From: Carnegiea gigantea
Taxonomy: Eukaryota > Streptophyta > Magnoliopsida > Caryophyllales > Cactaceae
Assembly: GCA_029747015.1 (NCBI GenBank)
Contig: JAKOGI010000423.1
Location: 115,056 to 179,055, forward strand
Direction: 5' to 3'
DNA length: 64,000 nt
Part shown: piece by piece, positions 58,871 to 64,000 of the stretch
Layout: each line of letters opens with the position of its first letter
Numbering within the stretch: the stretch's first letter is position 1
Made by a program: the position numbers and the translations under genes
Notes under the pieces: model-generated
Told to the model about the DNA's origin: nothing
Seen by the model: the letters and a program-made list of their open reading frames with translations, nothing else
The model's database searches: none

Positions 58871-60369
58871 ATGGTTCGTATGTGGCATGCACAGGTAGGA
58901 TATGACTGCATGCAACCTTTGTATGTATCTTGTTAGGTTGGTGATAGTGGCAGGTATGTTACTGTATAACCAACACGTTTGGGCGAAGTTGCAATCGTCT
59001 GCGATGATGTGTCATTTTTCAGGTCCACTCGTTACACCCAGCATCAATGTTTAACCAACCCTAGTATCATGCTTACCGTGATAATCAATGCCTGAAACCC
59101 TAGTATATGTACTATATGTTTTGAATTTGATGGACAGTGTGTCCGGATGTACCTAGCTTGTACTTTACGTAACTGTTGGATGATGATATAGTAGTAGTTG
59201 TACCATCTTACCGAATGTATTTAGCTTGACAAATAAGGCATGGATTAAAGATGGATAGTCATTTGATGTGGTGACTTATTTGCATGCAATTGTAACATTT
59301 GTATTTGTGGGAAGGCTAGCTCCGACAACAAGTGAACTAATGTTAATGTTTATCATGATATATTGCCTGCTACTAATTGAATGAATGTTAATGTTTTACA
59401 CGATCTGGGTAACGGCCCAAGCCTAACATTATGCTAATTAAGTTGAATTATCTCAATTAAAATTTAATTAAGTTGGGCATTGCATTTAAATTTAATTTTT
59501 ATGTATGTATATCTGCTTATGCAATTGCAGGTCGAATCGGCAGAGTTGTATCAAAATAAATTACGTTATGCTCCCGAATAACCCATTTGAAAGTATAAAT
59601 GAATAATTAAACTATAGCTACATAAATTAGTCTAATTATTAAACGGGTCGCTTTGGAAAAAAATATGTACATACCTGCAACAATGAAACAATAATAATAA
59701 AATGTGAAACGAATAATAAATTAAAAATGATAATTCTTTCTTTCAAATTTTACACCCAAATGGTGTAAAATTTAATCCACAAATTCTAGCCAAGAAATTA
59801 GCCCAAGAATATATATTGGGTGAGGATAAGTTTTGTTCTTATATGAGCTAATAAGCCTAGCAATTGTGGACGAGCTAATTACTACCCACATATTTTTCGA
59901 CTGGTGAGGAAGATAGGACGAATATCTCTCGACTTGGACCCGAAACCAAGCACATGACGTTATTATCTGGAAGTGGACTCCGTTGATGTCTGAAGTGATC
60001 TACCTATCAGGATACACAACATGTATGCATTACCAACTGCTGATATTCTATGCCAGTAAAATAAATTTGTTAATACTGTTGTTGCCATTGTGAGTTAGAA
60101 TTCATCGGGTGTATATGTATGCCATGATATTGTTCAGCGTCTACCTTGGTAGATAATATTCTTTCACGTGTAATCCAAAATATATGCAAACACAGTGACG
60201 GTCTATTGTCATTTGAAGGAAGCCAGTCATAAAAAGAAATAACCATAAAATTTCCTATTCAAAAACCACAAAATCATCCACAACTCCACCAACATTAAGG
60301 ACTCAAACAACATTTTCAATTTTTTTTTATAACTCAGGGATTCACAATCATTACTTATAATTCAATCTT
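58871..60369. other. Intergenic between two Mutator-like remnants
   Basis: AT-rich DNA. I see no ORF with family character and no terminal repeats. Confidence 0.4.
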
Positions 60370-61190
60370 AACTTAGGGACACACATCATACACTAGACAT
60401 TGTTGCTGTACTGTGCACAGCAATATGTCTACCCGGGTTTGGTATAGTGTCTACCATGGTACACAAAGCCTACGCAGTGGGTATGTGCGTGCGAGTTGGG
60501 GAGAATCTCTGCAGCAGGTCGGGGATACACAGTAAACCGCAGCTACGGGAACAGAACATGTCACATTTCAATTCAATGTCCATGACGTTTTTAAAAAAAA
60601 AAAAACAAAGCACACGGAATAATTTGTACAGAATATAGTATACGGTCAAATGGAACAGCCACATTAGAAGTCTTTAGTTACACACATCACACACTTGACA
60701 TAGTTAGTATGCTGTACACAACAAAACGTCTATCCGGATTTCGTACAGTGTCTACCATGGTACAGAACGCCTACACAGTGGGTATGTGCCTACAAGTTGA
60801 GGGGAATCTCTGCAGCAGGCCGGGGATACACAATAAACTGCAACCCTTTGGCGCATATAACACTACAGGAACATAACATGTCACATCTCAATTCCTTTTC
60901 CATGAGATTTACAAAAAACAGCCAACACCACAGGGAACAATTTATACAGAATATAGCTTACGGCCAAATGGAACAGCCACATTAGAAGTCTTCAGTGACA
61001 TACATCACACACTTAACATTGTTGCTGTGCTGTGCACAAGAACACGTGCACCCGGGTTTGGCACAGTGTCTACCATGGTACTCAATGCCTACGCAGTGGG
61101 TATGTGCTAGCGAGTTGGGGAAAATCTCCGCAGCAGGCCGGGGATACACAGTAAACTGTAGCCCTGTAGGGCACACCACATACACAAAAT
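60370..61190. repeat. Three tandem copies of a segment of about 310 bp
   Basis: Units start near 60370, 60681 and 60999 (the third is partial). The marker GTCTACCATGGTAC falls at 60449, 60750 and 61068. Each also has GCAGTGGGTATGTGC and GGGGATACACA. The third copy is part of the minus-strand ORF at 61441-60982. The first two carry stops in the same frame. Confidence 0.85.
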
Positions 61191-61441
61191 CCTGGAACTT
61201 CTTCCATATGCTCAGCTTACGATGATAACTTGGGGCTTCCATCCCATAACGTCGCCACACATTGTCATTGACATCATTCCCATCAGTACACCCTTTCCTT
61301 TTGTTCCCATCACCACATTGTTTCTCAGCTGCTCGCTCATCCCCTTCATTATCGTCCTTTGTTGCTTCTTCATCACCAGTATCCTCCGACGCAAGAGATA
61401 TCTCATCGTCATCTGATATTTCAATTGTATCCCCTCCTAGA
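60982..61441 (-). pseudogene. Unassigned Cys/His-rich coding segment, probably Mutator-associated
   Basis: Open on the minus strand from about 61441: an acidic stretch (TIEISDDDEISLASEDTG), then VWRRYGMEAPSYHRKLSIWK, VYPRPAAEIFPNSLAHTHC and HGRHCAKPGCTCSCAQHS, ending MYVTEDF at 60982. It follows the Mutator-like N-terminal domain at 62017-61630 on the same strand, so it probably belongs to the same gene, as an acidic linker and a possible metal-binding region. I do not recognise the Cys/His pattern as a named domain. Its second half is the unit that is triplicated downstream. Confidence 0.4.
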
Positions 61442-61629
61442 CGCAGCCTGCTTGCCGCAGTTGTTGCACACCAACATATAAGGCATCAGGTGGAGTTCAA
61501 CAATTACATTTTATCAAAAGTCGTACCGTTTTACTCCTGCTTCGTTGTCGCCACGTTCTTCACCCACTTCCTCACCATCATTGCACATTCCCCCACTTCT
61601 AGCTATTTGCTTTCCTTTACCTATATCTC

Positions 61630-62017
61630 GCACTCTTCATTCGTATACAACAGCCCCCGCATGTGGTCGCCTCACTGGACCAGCGTTCCCGGCTACATAT
61701 ATGTAGCCATGCTCGTCATTACCCTTGAAAATCACCTGCACATCGATGTCCCCTTCAACTGCCACTAACATCTCTATATCATACTTCAAACTGTACCATA
61801 ATTTCTTCTATGACATATCACTCCTTGTCATCTCCCTCACCATTTTCAGCAATTCCTCTACCCCCATTCCTTCCCTCACCACTATACATTTCCTCGATCC
61901 ATCCTCATATGTAACTTTTTCATCTCCACTTTCCACCAACATTCCCCCCAACAAAACATACATAACTATCTCCCTCCCCCTCCCACCTTCTCCAGCTACT
62001 GCAGTGTTCACATCCAT
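61630..62017 (-). pseudogene. Mutator-like transposase N-terminal (PB1-like) domain
   Basis: ATG at 62017 starts MDVNTAVAGEGGRGREIVMY, then VTYEDGSRKCIVVREGMGVE and LLKMVREMTRSDMS. A TAG at 61810-61808 interrupts it, and the frame resumes KKLWYSLKYDIEMLVAVEGD, VQVIFKGNDEHGYIYVAGN and RRPHAGAVVYE. This matches the N-terminal region of MuDR-type transposases and is a paralogue of the plus-strand copy at 58270-58600. No MULE catalytic domain is found downstream within the window. Confidence 0.6.
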
Positions 62018-63430
62018 TGCTCGTTAATATCCCTGCCACCAGCACTTTATATCCCCTTCCCAATCAATGGCCAACGTTCCAACTTGTACCTGCATATCAG
62101 ATGAAGCAAACATTGAGTCATGTACTCCATTCATTCTCAACATTTGCATATCACATTTACATCAGTTTGTTCCAGCCACTGTCCCTACCATCTTACCCAA
62201 CCATTTCACTATGTGTACGATTGTATTCCCTTAACACAGACAAGGTAAGGACTGCTACAGTATTCCCCAGCTCCCCTCTCATCTACCCACAACTGTTAAC
62301 CTCACCGTCCCCGTACCCCAAATCAAATACCCAACCCATTCTATCAGCCGCAACACTTATGCAAACTTTCCCAATCACACCTCACCCTCACCACATTCCA
62401 ATCATAGCACACATACGCCACAACAACGCCCCACCTCCCGCTGCACAGACAGTATTATTGTGTCATACATACCCACCCACACAATTTACCACCACCTACC
62501 ACGTCATGTTTTCCATTTACCTGGCTACTTCCCCTGTCTACCTACACCCATGCACTAAATCCCTGTCACACTACGTCCTCCCATTTTTAGGACTAACAGT
62601 TAGGTTATTGTCTCATTATTGTCCTCGTCATTCCACGCATAACACCTACTTACAAGGTATACCCCACCTAAGTCCACTGTCCACCATGGTTTACATATTA
62701 ACCTTGCTGTGTATTCCGAAAAGCATGCTTGCATGCTCACCCTTGCCCATCCTTCCCAACCCAAATAGCACAGAAATGAAGAAAAAATTCCCCCACTGTT
62801 AGGACATTAACAAAACACAATGCCATATTTATCACAACCTACACTAACCCTTCCAACAAGATCTACAAATTTCTTCTCAGAGTACACTTAATTACAAGCA
62901 CATACCTTGACTTCACCCCACCTTGCGTTATTGCCACCACTAGTGCCACCCCCTTCCTCTCTAGCTTCCTCTTCCAGTTCTGTTCTTCTCCTACCTCACT
63001 CTTGCTCCCTGTCTTCAATTTACCATGCGTTCTCTCAAGCACATACCTTCAATTCACCTCCACTGTGCATTGCTCTTCTTCTTCCTCCCTTTGTTGTGCT
63101 CGATCCTCTTCTACCTCACCCTTCTCCTCTTATGAAAGCCCCACTCTTACTCTCTGTCTTCAATGTTATGACTGCAGAAACCACATGGGCATTTCTCTCT
63201 TTAACGGCGTCAATCTCTCTCCTCTTACCTTCACAGTCACCCCCCACTTAAAGAAGGGCATTCTTGTCTTTTCAACCCCTCCTCTATTTTTCCAACTTCA
63301 CTTTCCCGCCAAAAGCAATACCAAGTTGTTGAGAAAAGTATTAGTTTGTTGCCACCCATTTGATGACTGTCTGCCTTGTAAATTTCCCATTGGAAATTCT
63401 TGGAGCCCCAAGTATAGTACTCCAAGGATT
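62018..63430. other. Leader side of the minus-strand Mutator-like remnant
   Basis: Pyrimidine-rich on the plus strand. Long plus-strand ORFs (62017-62802, 62907-63251, 63002-63463) lack family motifs and are likely chance openings. A repeated phrase (AGCACATACCTT...TTCACC) at about 62897 and 63040 suggests a local duplication of about 140 bp. Confidence 0.4.
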
Positions 63431-64000
63431 AACATCGTCTTAGTATATATAATGTATAACTAGTACTTCTATTCCCGTGCGATGCGTGAAAAATCTCATA
63501 AATTTTTTGATTGTAGTAATTGCATATAAAAATTACAATAAGTCATTTAACAACCATGTCATATACAAATTTTTAAGATTTTTTGTAAAATAATTATTAA
63601 CTTTTAAGTTAAAGTACGAATTAAGAGATACAATTTATGAGAGAGTATCCCCTCCCCCCCAAAAAAAAATTCTAATGTACTCAAACATATTATAATGAGC
63701 TTAACAAATATTTCTGGTAACAACTATAATACTATTATTTCTTTGCAATAATTTGAAAATTATGATAGTCCAAAAAGTTATGTAATTTTAGGTAAAAGAT
63801 TTAATAGCATAATTAGCTTGTAAAATTTAATTTTTTCATGAAAAATTAATTAGAAATATTAATGAAGATCAAAATATTGATGACATCTTTTAGTGGTAAT
63901 ATAATGAAAATTCAATATCTTTTATTATTTCTTGATAACAATAATTGTGTCTTCATAGTGCATAAGATATAGAATATGTGTATGCAACTATGTGTCTTTA
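63431..64000. other. AT-rich right edge, no gene recognised
   Basis: Contains CCCGTGCGATGCGTG near 63474, a phrase common at the ends of plant repeats, and a C8-A9 run at 63653-63669. Nothing else is recognisable. Confidence 0.4.

Noticed and set aside
60370..61190. Possible CRISPR-like array.
   Set aside because: Three long imperfect tandem units in a plant genome; no short repeats with unique spacers.
62017..62802. A 261-residue plus-strand ORF next to the Mutator-like domain.
   Set aside because: Lacks any motif or signal. It lies antisense to the leader of the minus-strand remnant, in pyrimidine-rich DNA where stops are rare.
63455..63490. Possible Helitron 3' end (CTAG next to CCCGTGCGATGCGTG).
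   Set aside because: The hairpin is imperfect, no matching TC start was found, and no Rep/helicase is present.
1..64000. tRNA, rRNA or bacterial-type operons.
   Set aside because: No cloverleaf-compatible tRNA or rRNA stretch was seen. The tRNA-like sequences found are SINE heads or retroelement primer sites.

Overview
This is nuclear DNA of a flowering plant, most likely a eudicot. It is AT-rich, its genes are split by GT-AG introns, and it carries plant-specific families: a tau-class glutathione transferase, a chloroplast-type glutaredoxin, a FAR1-related gene, an Au-type SINE, CACTA, hAT and Mutator-like DNA transposons, and Copia elements. No species can be named from sequence alone. Only two host genes look intact. 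Most of the rest is nested transposable elements (TEs).

Layout. 1-16.4 kb: a decayed FAR1-related (FRS) gene on the minus strand. Its small intron has been split by a 13.76-kb CACTA element (717-14473, 3-bp target duplication TAT). That element carries broken tnpA-like and tnpD-like transposase genes. The tnpD-like gene was later interrupted by a LARD-like LTR retroelement (5120-11254). 16.4-18.2 kb: SINE-like repeats and a Tourist-like MITE. 18.25-24.45 kb: the genic island, with a five-exon plastid glutaredoxin (WCSYS type, + strand) and a two-exon tau GST (- strand), transcribed toward each other. 24.5-27.9 kb: an Au SINE and a second copy of the Tourist-like MITE. 27.9-33.6 kb: a decayed Copia element whose gag holds an exact-period 166-bp triplication. 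35.15-37.29 kb: a hAT-type element with an 8-bp target duplication, invaded by an RTE-type LINE. 38-38.9 kb: a 284-bp TRIM and a MITE. 39.57-42.09 kb: a short non-autonomous Copia element encoding only gag and protease, with a perfect TTATT duplication. 43.7-45.2 kb: a PIF/Harbinger-like element.

46.8-52.4 kb holds the most unusual locus. A TATA box and signal peptide lead into a glycine-rich coding region of about 5.6 kb, built from a two-module repeat of 93-99 residues with a regular KGD motif. Every measured period is a multiple of three bases. The frame is nevertheless broken by one nonsense codon, one frame change at a 77-bp tandem duplication, and one small deletion. 52.4-57 kb is AT-rich with nothing recognisable. 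57-63.3 kb holds two related Mutator-like remnants in opposite orientation. One keeps only the N-terminal domain and the zinc knuckle. The other contains a threefold tandem duplication of a Cys/His-rich coding segment.

The two intact genes share a theme of glutathione chemistry, since the glutaredoxin uses glutathione as reductant and the GST conjugates it. They are not otherwise linked. The window is best read as a small genic island plus an orphan glycine-rich repeat gene in TE-dominated DNA.
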